A program made the translations under genes and the position numbers. A DNA stretch of 64,000 nucleotides from Natronospirillum sp. (GTDB lineage Bacteria; Pseudomonadota; Gammaproteobacteria; Pseudomonadales; Natronospirillaceae). Each line of letters begins with the position of its first letter. Within the stretch, counting starts at the first letter, position 1. The stretch is taken from contig NZ_JAIUMC010000001.1 in NCBI RefSeq assembly GCF_022565775.1, positions 62,001 to 126,000 of the forward strand. Reading direction: 5' to 3'. The notes beneath the pieces are model-generated. The model did no database searches, was not told the origin of the DNA, and worked only from the letters and a program-made list of their open reading frames with translations. Shown in pieces: positions 55,313 through 64,000 of the stretch.

Positions 55313-58048
55313 TCAGCCATCCGTACCCTCCAGCGGCAGCAGAATAATGAAACTGGCCCCTGCAGGCGCTTTCTCCGGGCCGACATTGGTGGCCATAAGT
55401 GCCCCATTCATTTGGATCTCGACAATACTGCGCGCCATGTAGAGGCCGATTCCGGTGCCCTCCGCTCGCGTGGTAAAATACGGGTCGAAAATCCGCTCCA
55501 GCATATCGACCGGCACACCGCCCCCATTGTCCGAAACCCGGATTTCAGCACGGTCATCATCGGTCACCAGTTCGACCCGGACTAGTCCATCGACCACTCC
55601 CCGCCGCTCAATAGCCTCGCGGCTGTTTTGCAGGATCACCAGCAGCACCTGCAACAGTTCATTGGCAAAGCCGGAAACCCGCACGTCGGCTCGCAACTCA
55701 ACGTCGATCCGGATCGGTGAATCGTCCAGTGTGGCCTGCATGATTCTGACAGCTTCTGCCACACAATGACCCAAATCAAAGGGTGCCGCAGCCCGGTCCG
55801 GCCTGAAGAAGTTCAGAAAATCCCTTACCGTTTGATTCATGCGCTGGATCAGCTCTCCACTCTTGTCCAGGCTCTGACTGAGAAACTGGGGCGTCAGGTC
55901 GCCGTAATCCTGCGCGTCACGCAGGTTGGCGTGAATCAGCTGAAGGCTGTTCAGGGGCTGTCGCCACTGATGCGCGATATTGGACACCATATCCCCCATG
56001 GCAGCACGTCTGGCCTGCAGGTTAAGCATGGTCTCTTGCTGCCTGATCTGCTGCTGCGCGGCATGCCAGGCTGAAATATCGGTAGCCAGGCCATCTATCC
56101 GCTGTGGCCAGCCGGCCGTGTTGTATACTACCCAGTAGCGCACACGCAACTGACAACGGCTACCGTCTCCATGCTGAAAGCCGAACTCCAACTCACCCCG
56201 GCGACGCTTCAGCATCTGGCGCACCTCCTGGCGAACCCGGTGTTGATCTTCTTCGACGACCTCTCTGAGCATGATCTGTGGTTTTCTGATCCAGTCTTCC
56301 TGTGGGTATCCGGTCAATTTCAGCACACTCGCACTGACCAGCCGAATGTTCAGGTGTGACCGCTTCAGCTCGCCAGACCAGAGGACGCCATCCATGGACG
56401 CGAGGATACTGCCGAGGTAATCCCTGGCCTGACTCAATTCCCGCGTGCGCAACACCACTTGCTTTTCCAGCTTGAAGCGGTCGTCCAGATCACTTCGATA
56501 CTGCTCATGCAGCAGACGACTCATCTCGCGCAGGCTGGACTGCAGATCATTCAGCTCATGAATGGGCCGTTCCGCCGGCCAGGGCCAGGCATCCGGGGGC
56601 AGGTTTATGCGGCCGGGAATAGCCCTGGCAGTGCCGATCAACTGGTTGACGGGCCGCTCCAGCCAACGCGCGAGAGACTGGCTGAAGAGCAGCGCCAGCA
56701 ACAGAAAACCAAGAGCACTGGCCAGCACAATGACATACATCTGATAGAGCCTGAGCTGTTCCTGGCGGGGGCTGAATTCAAGGCGGAGTGTCCCCGGCAA
56801 CGGCAGTCCGATTGACTCCAGTGGGCTTTCCAGAACATATACCGACTGTGCCCATTGCTGAACCCGGTTCAGTTGCGAGTCGCTCGGCATGACATGCATG
56901 ACGTCCCCGGAAGGTGTCGAATTCGGATAGTCCTGATCGTTGAGGCGCTCCGAGAGGGGAGCTCTTGACGCAACGATCAGTTGTCCGTCATGCCACCAAC
57001 TGTGACGCAATGAGGGGCTTCTTTCGGTGACCCACAGTTGACTGGCCCGGGATGACACATCGAGTTGCGCAATCAGCCAGCCATCGGGGTTGTCCGGAAA
57101 CTGCTGAAAGTAGACCAGCCGTCCCAGCTCGTCCAACCGGAAACCGTCTTCCGGAGTGCCCTGATCAGGCAGCAATGAAACATCTTCTGCCACCATTGAC
57201 ACCACGCCGTCATGATCAACCTGCCACCCGGGATCACCCGAGCTGCTGATGAAGACCTGGTCCCAGAGCGAAAAAGCCAGCACACCCGACAGACAATCTG
57301 CAATCGCCGACAAAGGCTGGTTGGCTGCAACACATCGTTGGTTGAAGCCTCGCACGTCATTGATCAGGCTGGTGATGTTGCGTTCGGTCTGATCGGTCAA
57401 TAATTCCCGACTCTGCAGCAACTGCTGCCTGAACCCTTGCTGCAGATGGGTCAATTGAATCTGACTGACAGTGAACAGTATGGTGATGAGCGCAACCACC
57501 GACAGCAGCGACGGCAGGTAGAAAAGCACCTCATGCACCCTGACCATGACCTTCTGCCGATTAGGCAGCATGGCCGCACAGCCCAGACTGACGGCGACCG
57601 CAAAGGTGGCATTGATGATCGAATTGATGCCCTGTTTGAAAGTAATCAGAAGCGTATCCGGCCAGGGCAAATCAAGCGTCACGCGATAGAACAGCAGAGA
57701 CAGCATGGCGAGCCAGGGCACCCAGAGCAGTGCCATCAGCAACGGCAACTCGCGCCTCGTATATCGAGCCTTGAGGGCTGCCAGAACCAGGAGTTCAAGT
57801 ATGAGCAATATTGCCGAATAGGGATGGTTCCAGATCAACCAGGTCGTCAGATAGGCGGGCACCGCAATCAGCAAAGCGACACCAAGACCATACTGAAGCA
57901 GCAGCACATAGATGAAAATGCTGCCCAGTAACAAGTCTACGCCGAACATCAAAGGGACGGGAAAGTAATTGCCAGCCACTGCCAGCGCGGCCAGCACCAC
58001 GGTCAGCAGGGCATCCCTGCGTTCAAAGTGGGTTGGCCAGAAAGCCAT
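55313..58048 (-). CDS. large membrane sensor histidine kinase
   Basis: 911 residues. A multi-helix MASE-like membrane region (about 10-205), an extracytoplasmic segment (about 215-430), a helix near 440-465 and HAMP-like linker, a PAS region (about 550-665), then the kinase core with H-box NIAHQWRQPLNSLQ, N-box LLQVLLVILQNSREAI and G-boxes VSDNGGGVP and GTGIGLYMARS. All catalytic motifs are intact. Its start overlaps the stop of the REC-ankyrin gene (TGATG), so the two are coupled. Confidence 0.93.
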   Translation of the reverse strand: MAFWPTHFERRDALLTVVLAALAVAGNYFPVPLMFGVDLLLGSIFIYVLLLQYGLGVALLIAVPAYLTTWLIWNHPYSAILLILELLVLAALKARYTRRELPLLMALLWVPWLAMLSLLFYRVTLDLPWPDTLLITFKQGINSIINATFAVAVSLGCAAMLPNRQKVMVRVHEVLFYLPSLLSVVALITILFTVSQIQLTHLQQGFRQQLLQSRELLTDQTERNITSLINDVRGFNQRCVAANQPLSAIADCLSGVLAFSLWDQVFISSSGDPGWQVDHDGVVSMVAEDVSLLPDQGTPEDGFRLDELGRLVYFQQFPDNPDGWLIAQLDVSSRASQLWVTERSPSLRHSWWHDGQLIVASRAPLSERLNDQDYPNSTPSGDVMHVMPSDSQLNRVQQWAQSVYVLESPLESIGLPLPGTLRLEFSPRQEQLRLYQMYVIVLASALGFLLLALLFSQSLARWLERPVNQLIGTARAIPGRINLPPDAWPWPAERPIHELNDLQSSLREMSRLLHEQYRSDLDDRFKLEKQVVLRTRELSQARDYLGSILASMDGVLWSGELKRSHLNIRLVSASVLKLTGYPQEDWIRKPQIMLREVVEEDQHRVRQEVRQMLKRRRGELEFGFQHGDGSRCQLRVRYWVVYNTAGWPQRIDGLATDISAWHAAQQQIRQQETMLNLQARRAAMGDMVSNIAHQWRQPLNSLQLIHANLRDAQDYGDLTPQFLSQSLDKSGELIQRMNQTVRDFLNFFRPDRAAAPFDLGHCVAEAVRIMQATLDDSPIRIDVELRADVRVSGFANELLQVLLVILQNSREAIERRGVVDGLVRVELVTDDDRAEIRVSDNGGGVPVDMLERIFDPYFTTRAEGTGIGLYMARSIVEIQMNGALMATNVGPEKAPAGASFIILLPLEGTDG

Positions 58049-58737
58049 CAGTCCACCAGCTTGCGTAACCCTACCGATCGTGCCATGGCACTGATGGTGA
58101 GCCCGGTCTCGGCATGCTTCAGATTCAGGTCTGCGCCCGCACTGATCAACAGTCGGGCAGCCTCCTCATTGCGCATCATGATGGCGAACATCAACGCCGA
58201 ATTACCCTGATCATCCAGCATATCCACATCATCGACTTCGGCGATCAAACGCTTGAGTGTTACCAGATCACCTTCAACGGCCGCGATGCGCATCAACATG
58301 GCCTGACTGCGCCGGGAGCCTGATCGAGTTAGCTGTTGCCGCTGGCGCTCCAGGCCTGACAGGGACTCGTGTTTACCCAGGCGAATCTGCACAGCCCGCA
58401 GCAGGCCTACCCGGGTGAACGGCTTGGTCAGATAGTCATCGGCGCCCAGCTCACGCCCCAGGCGTTTGTCCCCATCAGCCACCTTGGCGGTCAGAAAAAT
58501 AAAGGGAATGCGGCTGATCTCCGGGTCCGAACGCAAGCGCTTGAGTGTGTCAAACCCGTCCATAACGGGCATCATGATGTCGCAGACAATCAGATCCGGC
58601 TGCTGCTGTCGGGCGACGGTAAGGCCCTCGCCGCCATTCAGTGCCTGCAAGGTGGCGTAGCCTTCCAGTTCCATGATCTCCGCTACATTTTCCAGCACCG
58701 AGCGGTCATCTTCGATGATCAGAATCGTTTTGCTCAT
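58048..58737 (-). CDS. response regulator with a C-terminal ankyrin-repeat domain
   Basis: 229 residues. Receiver at about 1-122 with IIEDDRS, acceptor Asp in LIVCDIMMPVMDG and a TKP motif. After a linker, residues about 145-229 read as ankyrin repeats (LKRLIAEVDDVDMLDDQGNS, EAARLLISAGADLNLKHAET). The ankyrin part should be a protein-binding output in place of DNA binding. It lies between two histidine kinases and overlaps both (4 nt with the upstream one, 1 nt with the downstream one). Confidence 0.87.
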   Translation of the reverse strand: MSKTILIIEDDRSVLENVAEIMELEGYATLQALNGGEGLTVARQQQPDLIVCDIMMPVMDGFDTLKRLRSDPEISRIPFIFLTAKVADGDKRLGRELGADDYLTKPFTRVGLLRAVQIRLGKHESLSGLERQRQQLTRSGSRRSQAMLMRIAAVEGDLVTLKRLIAEVDDVDMLDDQGNSALMFAIMMRNEEAARLLISAGADLNLKHAETGLTISAMARSVGLRKLVD

Positions 58738-60017
58738 ACAACAGCTCCAGAGTTCTCCAGCAGCGGGAATGTGACGGTAAACGTGGCGCCCTGTCGAGGG
58801 GCGGAAGACACCCGTATTTCGCCCCCCTGCAGGTCGACAAATCGTTTGACGATGGTCAGGCCAAGCCCGGAACCCGGCACCTGCTGGCTGTTCTGACCTC
58901 GAAAAAAGGTATCAAAAATATGCGCCTGATCAGCTTCAGCAATGCCACTGCCATGATCAGCCACCTGAATCTGCAGATGCCCGGACACCTGCCGCAGACT
59001 GACCTGAACCTGCTCGCCCTCATGTGAAAAGCGAACGGCATTGCTGATCAGGTTGGTCAGGATGTGACGCAACAAACGCGGGTCCAAGTCTGCTTCAAGT
59101 GATTTTGACACAGAAACGTTTACTTGCACCTGCTGCTTTTCGCCTATTGGCGCCAGCGTGTCCAGCACTCCGTCCACCAGAGGTTTGAGGCGAAGGCGCT
59201 CCGGCCGCACCTGAAACTGACCACCATGAGACTTTTCCAGCACCAGCATATCTGCAACCATGGTGTCGAGATGCCCAACCGAAGTCTTGGAGCGATCAAT
59301 GTGCGATTGAATGCGCCCACGCACCTCTGGCGGCACACTGTCACCCGCTCGATTCAGATACTCGTTTATCAGCTCCAGGCTAGACAAGACACTGGTCAGC
59401 GGTGTGCGGAATTCGTGTGAGGCCATGGTAATAAACTCTGACTTGAGTTGATTGACCTCTTCAAGCCTGGAAACGGCTACCTCCAATTGCTGCTGGGCAT
59501 CCACCTGAGCAGTCACATCATGCAGCAGTACCAGGGTGGCGGGACCCTTTCCCCAGGCGACCGGCGTGCGTTTGACCATCAGCACGACGTGTCCGGCATC
59601 ACAGCGTTCAGGATCTGCAGGCAGCTCTATCTGGTCAAGGTCCATGACGCCAGGAAATACCCGCTCCACCGATTTGCCCATATACAGGTTCGCCTGCTCG
59701 ACACCTATGGTAAGCAGCAGCTCTCGCGCTGCATTGTTCGACAATTGCACCAGGCCCTCACTGTCGACCACCAGCACTGAAGCCGGGTGATCAACCAGCA
59801 TCTGTCGCATATGCTGTTCTGCCGACAACAGGCGCTTGAGCAGATCGGAGGTGCCAGCCAGAGTCGCCTCATCTTCATCCAGACCGTCGAGCTGCAGCTT
59901 ATCTGTCACCCGTCGGCTGCGCTCGTGTAACACATACAGGCGGGCCGACAACTGCTGGCGACGCCGAGCAACCCACCGCGACAAAGGCAACGGTTTTTCA
60001 GGAATCTGTTTTGTCAT
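58734..60017 (-). CDS. soluble PAS histidine kinase
   Basis: 427 residues, no membrane helix. N-terminal coiled coil (about 10-75), PAS domain (about 78-190, MLVDHPASVLVVDSEG), dimerisation and phospho-acceptor domain with H-box ITMASHEFRTPLTSVLSSLE, and an ATPase domain with N-box (HILTNLISNAVRFS), G1 VADHGSGI and GLGLTIVKRF. It overlaps the next gene, the REC-ankyrin regulator, by 4 nt and lies 53 nt after the chemoreceptor, so it may belong to the same transcript as the chemosensory genes. Confidence 0.92.
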   Translation of the reverse strand: MTKQIPEKPLPLSRWVARRRQQLSARLYVLHERSRRVTDKLQLDGLDEDEATLAGTSDLLKRLLSAEQHMRQMLVDHPASVLVVDSEGLVQLSNNAARELLLTIGVEQANLYMGKSVERVFPGVMDLDQIELPADPERCDAGHVVLMVKRTPVAWGKGPATLVLLHDVTAQVDAQQQLEVAVSRLEEVNQLKSEFITMASHEFRTPLTSVLSSLELINEYLNRAGDSVPPEVRGRIQSHIDRSKTSVGHLDTMVADMLVLEKSHGGQFQVRPERLRLKPLVDGVLDTLAPIGEKQQVQVNVSVSKSLEADLDPRLLRHILTNLISNAVRFSHEGEQVQVSLRQVSGHLQIQVADHGSGIAEADQAHIFDTFFRGQNSQQVPGSGLGLTIVKRFVDLQGGEIRVSSAPRQGATFTVTFPLLENSGAVV

Positions 60018-60070
60018 GGCTCAGTGATTACCAAAGTCTTGCGCTTCAGCGCCCGCATTCGCGCAGATTC

Positions 60071-61438
60071 TCAGAATAGTTCAATCGAGGGGGGACTGCT
60101 CGACTTTTCTTCCCGGCGGCCTGCGTCAGAGGGCCTTTCAGGTCCGGTATCGTCCTGCTCCCAGGTTTCAATGGTGGCGTCGTGCACAGAACGCTGATCT
60201 TGCATGACGTAACCCTGCTCATAGTCTTCCAGGCGAATACTGAGTTCTGGCAGTGCGTCTTCCTGTGGTTTGTCCAGCAGGCTGACCACCGCGTTGTCGC
60301 TATGCGCCAGGCGCTCCAGTCCGTCGATTACGTGCTCCACTTGCTGTCGCACTATGTCCTGAAACTGCACTGCACTCAGGGCTTCGATCACCTGATCATT
60401 GAAGCGGGCGCTGAGCCCTCGCATTTCCGATACCAGCCCATGGTGCTGGTCTATCAGATTCATGTAACCGTCACCCAGTTCTGACAACTGCTCTGCCACC
60501 CTGTCCAGAACTTCCTTTTCTTCCTGTGAGCTGTTTTCATCCAGTTCCGAGCGAAATTGCTGTTCGATTGTTGCCACCATTTGCGTGATTTCACCGCTGA
60601 TCCGGGAGGCGGCCTCCTCGGATTGCCGCGACAGGTTGCGCACTTCATCGGCGACCACGGCAAAGCCGCGTCCGTGCTCGCCGGCTCGCGCCGCCTCGAT
60701 ACTGGCATTCAATGCCAGCAGGTTGGTCTGGGAGGAGACATGGACGATCAGCTTCAGGCTTTCTTCCAGTGCCGTTGCACGCTCCATCACTGCCAGGACC
60801 TTTTCCCGATTCTCGGTCATTTGCTGGTTCTGACGATCTATCAGCTCGGACACGTTGTCCACAGCGTGTCGGTTGGCCTCGGCTTTGCGGTTGGACTCTT
60901 CGGCCAACTGATCGGTGGTGGCGGTGTGCTCCCCCATGATGCCCGCAAATTGACGCACCTCGCCATGCATCTTGTCGAGCTGCTGCATCAGTTCGGTAAC
61001 GGCCTCTTCAGTCTTGATATTGGCTCTTTGCAGGTGACCGCTGAGAATCCCATACAGCGGCTGACGCTCGTCCAGCGCTGATTCAACCTGCTGGATGGCC
61101 GCCAGATAGCTTTTCAGTTTGTCCGAGAAATAGGTCAGCATGCTGCTGGCACCGGACACCAGATCACCCTGGCGCACTACAGACCACAGCGACTGCAAAA
61201 CAATCAGTGTCAACATGGCCAGCAGGGCGGCGGTCGGGACCACTAAAGAGGACGGCAGAGCCATCTGCTCTGACAACCCCAGCAGGGCGTCGTGGGTCAG
61301 TATCATCACCACCCAGGAGGCCGCCAGAAACAGCGCCACCTGCCGGATCAGTCGCCATGTCAGGTGGTTCCCCGCCAGTGACGTCCGTTTACTCTGCTCC
61401 TGTTGCCCAGACTGCCGGGCTTCATCGCGTTCTGTCAT
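60071..61438 (-). CDS. methyl-accepting chemotaxis-like protein with C-terminal CheZ-like motif
   Basis: 455 residues from the ATG at 61438 ([15 protein letters not shown]). Two helices (about 33-52 and 64-85) with almost no periplasmic loop, so no external ligand domain. Coiled-coil signalling region with the hairpin tip [20 protein letters not shown] and [13 protein letters not shown]. After it, residues 352-370 read [19 protein letters not shown], which carries the Asp-x3-Gln spacing (Asp361, Gln365) of the CheZ phosphatase helix. It may therefore both signal and dephosphorylate the CheY-like protein encoded just upstream. Confidence 0.85.
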   Translation of the reverse strand: MTERDEARQSGQQEQSKRTSLAGNHLTWRLIRQVALFLAASWVVMILTHDALLGLSEQMALPSSLVVPTAALLAMLTLIVLQSLWSVVRQGDLVSGASSMLTYFSDKLKSYLAAIQQVESALDERQPLYGILSGHLQRANIKTEEAVTELMQQLDKMHGEVRQFAGIMGEHTATTDQLAEESNRKAEANRHAVDNVSELIDRQNQQMTENREKVLAVMERATALEESLKLIVHVSSQTNLLALNASIEAARAGEHGRGFAVVADEVRNLSRQSEEAASRISGEITQMVATIEQQFRSELDENSSQEEKEVLDRVAEQLSELGDGYMNLIDQHHGLVSEMRGLSARFNDQVIEALSAVQFQDIVRQQVEHVIDGLERLAHSDNAVVSLLDKPQEDALPELSIRLEDYEQGYVMQDQRSVHDATIETWEQDDTGPERPSDAGRREEKSSSPPSIELF

Positions 61439-61526
61439 GTGCTGAATCTTCTCCTGTGATGGCCTGAGCACCGTCCCCAATCGAGACCGTGTTTCGACCA
61501 GACCATCGTGCGCCCTGTCCAGCGCC

Positions 61527-61898
61527 TCAGACGCCCGGAAGCACCTTGCGTATGACCTGCATCAACTGATCGCCCTGCACCGGCTTGACCAGCCACCCGG
61601 TGGCGCCAGCCTGGCGCGCTTCATCGCGTCTGGCCTGCTGCGACTCGGTGGTCAGCATGAGAATGGGGGTAAACCTCATGCCCGTCATGGTGCGCACCTT
61701 CTTGACGAACTCGATGCCATTCATGCCGGGCATGTTCAGATCAGAGATAATCAGATCGGGCTTCATCCCGCTTTCGAGCAACTTGATCCCCTCTTCCGCA
61801 TTGTTGGCCGTCAGCGGCTCCAGGTTGTGACGCTCCAGAACACCCGATACACTCATCAATATGGTCGGCGAATCGTCGACAATCATGACCTTTTTCAT
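61527..61898 (-). CDS. CheY-like single-domain response regulator
   Basis: 123 residues from the ATG at 61898 ([16 protein letters not shown]). Canonical receiver: IVDDS, acceptor Asp in [13 protein letters not shown], a Thr in MLTTES and Lys in VKPVQ. It is the presumed phosphorylation target of the cheA product. It sits between parA and the chemoreceptor gene in one minus-strand operon. Confidence 0.92.
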   Translation of the reverse strand: MKKVMIVDDSPTILMSVSGVLERHNLEPLTANNAEEGIKLLESGMKPDLIISDLNMPGMNGIEFVKKVRTMTGMRFTPILMLTTESQQARRDEARQAGATGWLVKPVQGDQLMQVIRKVLPGV

Positions 61899-61952
61899 AG
61901 CAACCACCTTCCTTTTTCGCGTTGTTCCGCATTCAAGAGCCAGCAAAGGCGT

Positions 61953-62732
61953 TCAGGCTGACGTTTCCGACACCTGCAAGCCGAGAGGCAGCATCGCCTC
62001 CGCCAGCATAAAATAATCCATAGCGCCCCGGCTGCGCGGGGCATAGTCTCGTATCGGCTGGCCAGCACCAAAGGCTTCCGCAAGACGCACGTCTGGCCTT
62101 ATGCCGCGTAAAATGCGCTGGCTGCCAAATGTCTGGGCGAGCTCTGCCAGCACCTTGGCCTGTGACGGCACACTGCGATCGCACATGATCGGCAGCAACC
62201 CCACCAGCCTGAGATCAGACCGCCCCCGGGTAGCCACCTGATAAAACAGCTGGCTCAACTGGCGCACCCCGGCACTGCCCAGCACCTGAGGAACGACCGG
62301 AATCAAAACGCCATGCGCCGCCTGCAGCGCATTGAGCAATACCAGATCGACTGACGGCGGTGTATCCAATACCATCAAATCATAGCCGGCAAGCCGAGAC
62401 AGTGCCTGTCTTAACAGGGTTTCATCATCGTAAAGCCCGCGTCCGTCAAAGCGTGTGTCGGCTGGAATCAGATCCAGTCCGGCACATCGGGTTTGAACGA
62501 TCAGATCCTTTATGTCGATCTGGCCGCCGGTGAACAGCCGATGCAAGCCCCGACTGCCAACAGTCGGTGCAACACCCAGGCCCAAGGCACAGTGACCCTG
62601 GGTATCAGCATCCACCAACAGGATACGCTGGCCTCGAGCCGCCAGTTCAGCTGCCAGGTTGACCGCAGTGGTGGTCTTGCCGGACCCGCCTTTTCGGTTG
62701 GTAACGGCCAGTACCGGACAGCCTTCACTCAT
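61953..62732 (-). CDS. ParA/MinD-family ATPase of a chemosensory cluster
   Basis: 259 residues from the ATG at 62732; a GTG at 62738 would add two. Deviant Walker A RKGGSGKTTTAVNLA, DADTQGHCALGLG and switch LMVLDTPPSVD are intact. No parB or centromere genes are nearby; instead it is embedded among cheA, STAS-like, cheY and receptor genes. ParA-like proteins such as ParC and PpfA position chemoreceptor arrays in some bacteria, and that is the likely role. Its start overlaps the STAS-like gene by 8 nt. Confidence 0.88.
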   Translation of the reverse strand: MSEGCPVLAVTNRKGGSGKTTTAVNLAAELAARGQRILLVDADTQGHCALGLGVAPTVGSRGLHRLFTGGQIDIKDLIVQTRCAGLDLIPADTRFDGRGLYDDETLLRQALSRLAGYDLMVLDTPPSVDLVLLNALQAAHGVLIPVVPQVLGSAGVRQLSQLFYQVATRGRSDLRLVGLLPIMCDRSVPSQAKVLAELAQTFGSQRILRGIRPDVRLAEAFGAGQPIRDYAPRSRGAMDYFMLAEAMLPLGLQVSETSA

Positions 62733-63000
62733 GTTCACCCGCGCTGGCCTGGGCTGTTTCCCAGGCTATCTGCAGCCGGGGAACCACCACTTCACGAAGA
62801 AACACATCTTCCGGTACACCCTTGATCGCCCTGGGTTGCTGCAGCATCACCTGCAGCACAGCACTGTGCAGATGCACGCACTGACTCAGGTCCAGTTTTA
62901 CGTCGGGCTTGTGCAGCAACTTTTCGTGCAGTGTCTCCGCTTCTTCCACCGGACAGGTGTCCAGAAGCTTCACCAGTTTACCCCTCTCCTGTATGGTCAT
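62725..63000 (-). CDS. small STAS-like protein linked to CheA
   Basis: 91 residues from the ATG at 63000 (MTIQERGKLVKLLD). Residues about 32-55 (DVKLDLSQCVHLHSAVLQVM) match the core strand-helix of STAS domains (DLS...hDSAxLxxL), with the phosphorylatable Ser at Ser46. It overlaps the cheA end by 23 nt and parA by 8 nt. STAS proteins act as regulated switches for partner kinases; a modulator of this CheA system is plausible but not shown. Confidence 0.65.
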   Translation of the reverse strand: MTIQERGKLVKLLDTCPVEEAETLHEKLLHKPDVKLDLSQCVHLHSAVLQVMLQQPRAIKGVPEDVFLREVVVPRLQIAWETAQASAGEHE

Positions 63001-64000
63001 GAGCCACCTCCTCCAATTTGACCGTGGACAGCAGCACGCCGATGTTGAGGACCAGCAGCACGCTGCCGTCACCCAGCAGCGCAGTACCCTGATAGACGCC
63101 CAGATGTTCCAGGGCCCCTTCCATAGGCTTCAGAATCACTTCAACACCTTCACTGAAGTCATCCACCATCAGCGCCACCGGCTCGCCGCGAAAACGCACC
63201 ACCAGCAGGGCCACTGTCGCGCCGTCGTCCTGACGTTCAAGGCCCAGTTGCTCACGGCCGCGACAAACCGGCAGCACCCGGTCACGCAACATCACGGTTT
63301 CGCGGTCCTTGAACTGATGCAATCGCTCACGCGGCAGGCGCACGGTCTCGGCTACCTGATCCATCGGAATGCCATAGCGCTGCCCATCGATCCAGATCTG
63401 CATGACCTGGCTGATCGACATGGACAGCGGCAGCCAGAGCCGGAAGCGCGAACCTTCGCCGAGACGGCTTTCGACTTCCAGCCGACCACCTGATTTCTCT
63501 ATCGTGGTCTGCACCACATCCATACCCACGCCGCGGCCGGACAGGTCAGAGGCCACCTCCATGGTCGAAAACCCGGCCATGAAGATCAGTTCGATGGCTT
63601 CCTGATCGGTCATTTCCTTCAGTCGCCGCTCGTCGACAAGACCCTTTTCGTAGGCGCGTCTTCGGGTTTTCTCCGGGTCTATGCCACCACCGTCATCGGC
63701 GACTTCGATCACCGCCCATTCGTTTTCCTGCCAGGCACTCAGGCTGATCTTGCCGGTCTCGGACTTGCCCGCCGCCTTGCGCACGGAGCGCGGCTCGATA
63801 CCATGATCAATGGCGTTGCGCATCAGATGGACCAGCGGGTCGGCCAGACTTTCGATAACGTGTTTCTCCGCCTCGGTATCCTGTCCGTCAATCTCCAGAT
63901 CAATGGGCTTGTCGAGCTTGCGGGACAGGTCCCGCACCAGTCGGGGGAAGCGGTCGAAGACATGGGCAACGGGCAGCATCTGCACCTGCATCATGGCATC
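62978..64000 (-). CDS. cheA: chemotaxis histidine kinase CheA, C-terminal part (continues beyond window)
   Basis: The last 340 residues are visible; the N-terminal HPt and regulator-binding domains lie beyond base 64000. Visible: end of the dimerisation domain (MQMLPVAHVFDRFPRLVRDL), the ATPase domain with N-box HLMRNAIDHGIEPR, G1 VADDGGGID and G2 GRGVGMDVV, and a CheW-like P5 domain (about the last 140 residues). ATPase motifs are intact. It heads the visible operon into the STAS-like, ParA, CheY and receptor genes. Confidence 0.93.
   Translation of the reverse strand, partial: DAMMQVQMLPVAHVFDRFPRLVRDLSRKLDKPIDLEIDGQDTEAEKHVIESLADPLVHLMRNAIDHGIEPRSVRKAAGKSETGKISLSAWQENEWAVIEVADDGGGIDPEKTRRRAYEKGLVDERRLKEMTDQEAIELIFMAGFSTMEVASDLSGRGVGMDVVQTTIEKSGGRLEVESRLGEGSRFRLWLPLSMSISQVMQIWIDGQRYGIPMDQVAETVRLPRERLHQFKDRETVMLRDRVLPVCRGREQLGLERQDDGATVALLVVRFRGEPVALMVDDFSEGVEVILKPMEGALEHLGVYQGTALLGDGSVLLVLNIGVLLSTVKLEEVAHDHTGEG

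Overview
The window is about 57-60 % GC chromosomal DNA from a gammaproteobacterium, most plausibly a marine or halophilic one. The evidence is the gene content: malate:quinone oxidoreductase, SdaA, GcvT/H/P, thiopurine methyltransferase, betaine-type ABC uptake, a sodium-dependent bicarbonate-type transporter, many c-di-GMP enzymes and an alternative chemosensory cluster. This placement is inferred from gene families, not from a marker gene. I found no tRNA, rRNA, CRISPR array, insertion sequence or prophage, and no gene-free stretch longer than 300 bases.

Layout. 1-9.9 kb: end of an alpha/beta hydrolase, mqo, a NhaR-like regulator beside an SbtA-like transporter, a large GGDEF-EAL protein, maiA, a TauE/SafE permease and a universal stress protein. 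9.9-16.9 kb: a glycine/serine catabolic unit (sdaA, gcvT, gcvH-gcvP) around an XRE-cupin regulator; the same palindrome (core TTTCC-TATAGGAAA type) precedes sdaA, gcvT and gcvH. 17-23 kb: a diguanylate cyclase, SelO, SCO and PCuAC copper chaperones and a chemoreceptor. 23-30.4 kb (all minus strand): two YeeE/YedE half-transporters, a persulfide-dioxygenase-type MBL protein, two similar SulP-STAS anion transporters flanking an unrecognised protein with a carbonic-anhydrase-like Cys-x-Asp-x-Arg motif, a PspF-like sigma-54 activator and a 49-residue membrane protein coupled to it. 30.6-33.4 kb: a PMR1/SERCA-like P-type ATPase.

33.4-42.8 kb: a catabolic and uptake locus for a quaternary-ammonium or sulfonium osmolyte: MmsA-type dehydrogenase, DddP-like M24 enzyme and a PhyH-type oxygenase divergent from a LysR regulator, followed by a complete OsmF/OpuC-type ABC transporter and a nitrilase-superfamily hydrolase. 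42.9-55 kb: tpm, an HPt-REC-REC-GGDEF protein, a DMT transporter gene with an in-frame amber codon, an nrtS / degenerate-GGDEF-EAL / VTT operon with ATGA overlaps, lrgA-lrgB, an RNase J-like nuclease, a LysR gene divergent from an EamA permease, and a REC-PAS protein. 55.3-64 kb (minus strand): a signalling block reading cheA (partial), STAS-like, ParA, CheY-like, a chemoreceptor with a CheZ-like motif, histidine kinase, REC-ankyrin regulator and a large histidine kinase.

The best candidates for undescribed biology are the SulP / CxDxR protein / SulP locus with its own sigma-54 activator and candidate activator site, and the osmolyte catabolic locus whose DddP-like enzyme keeps all metal ligands but lacks the expected catalytic Asp. 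The three-operator glycine regulon is the most directly sequence-supported regulatory finding.
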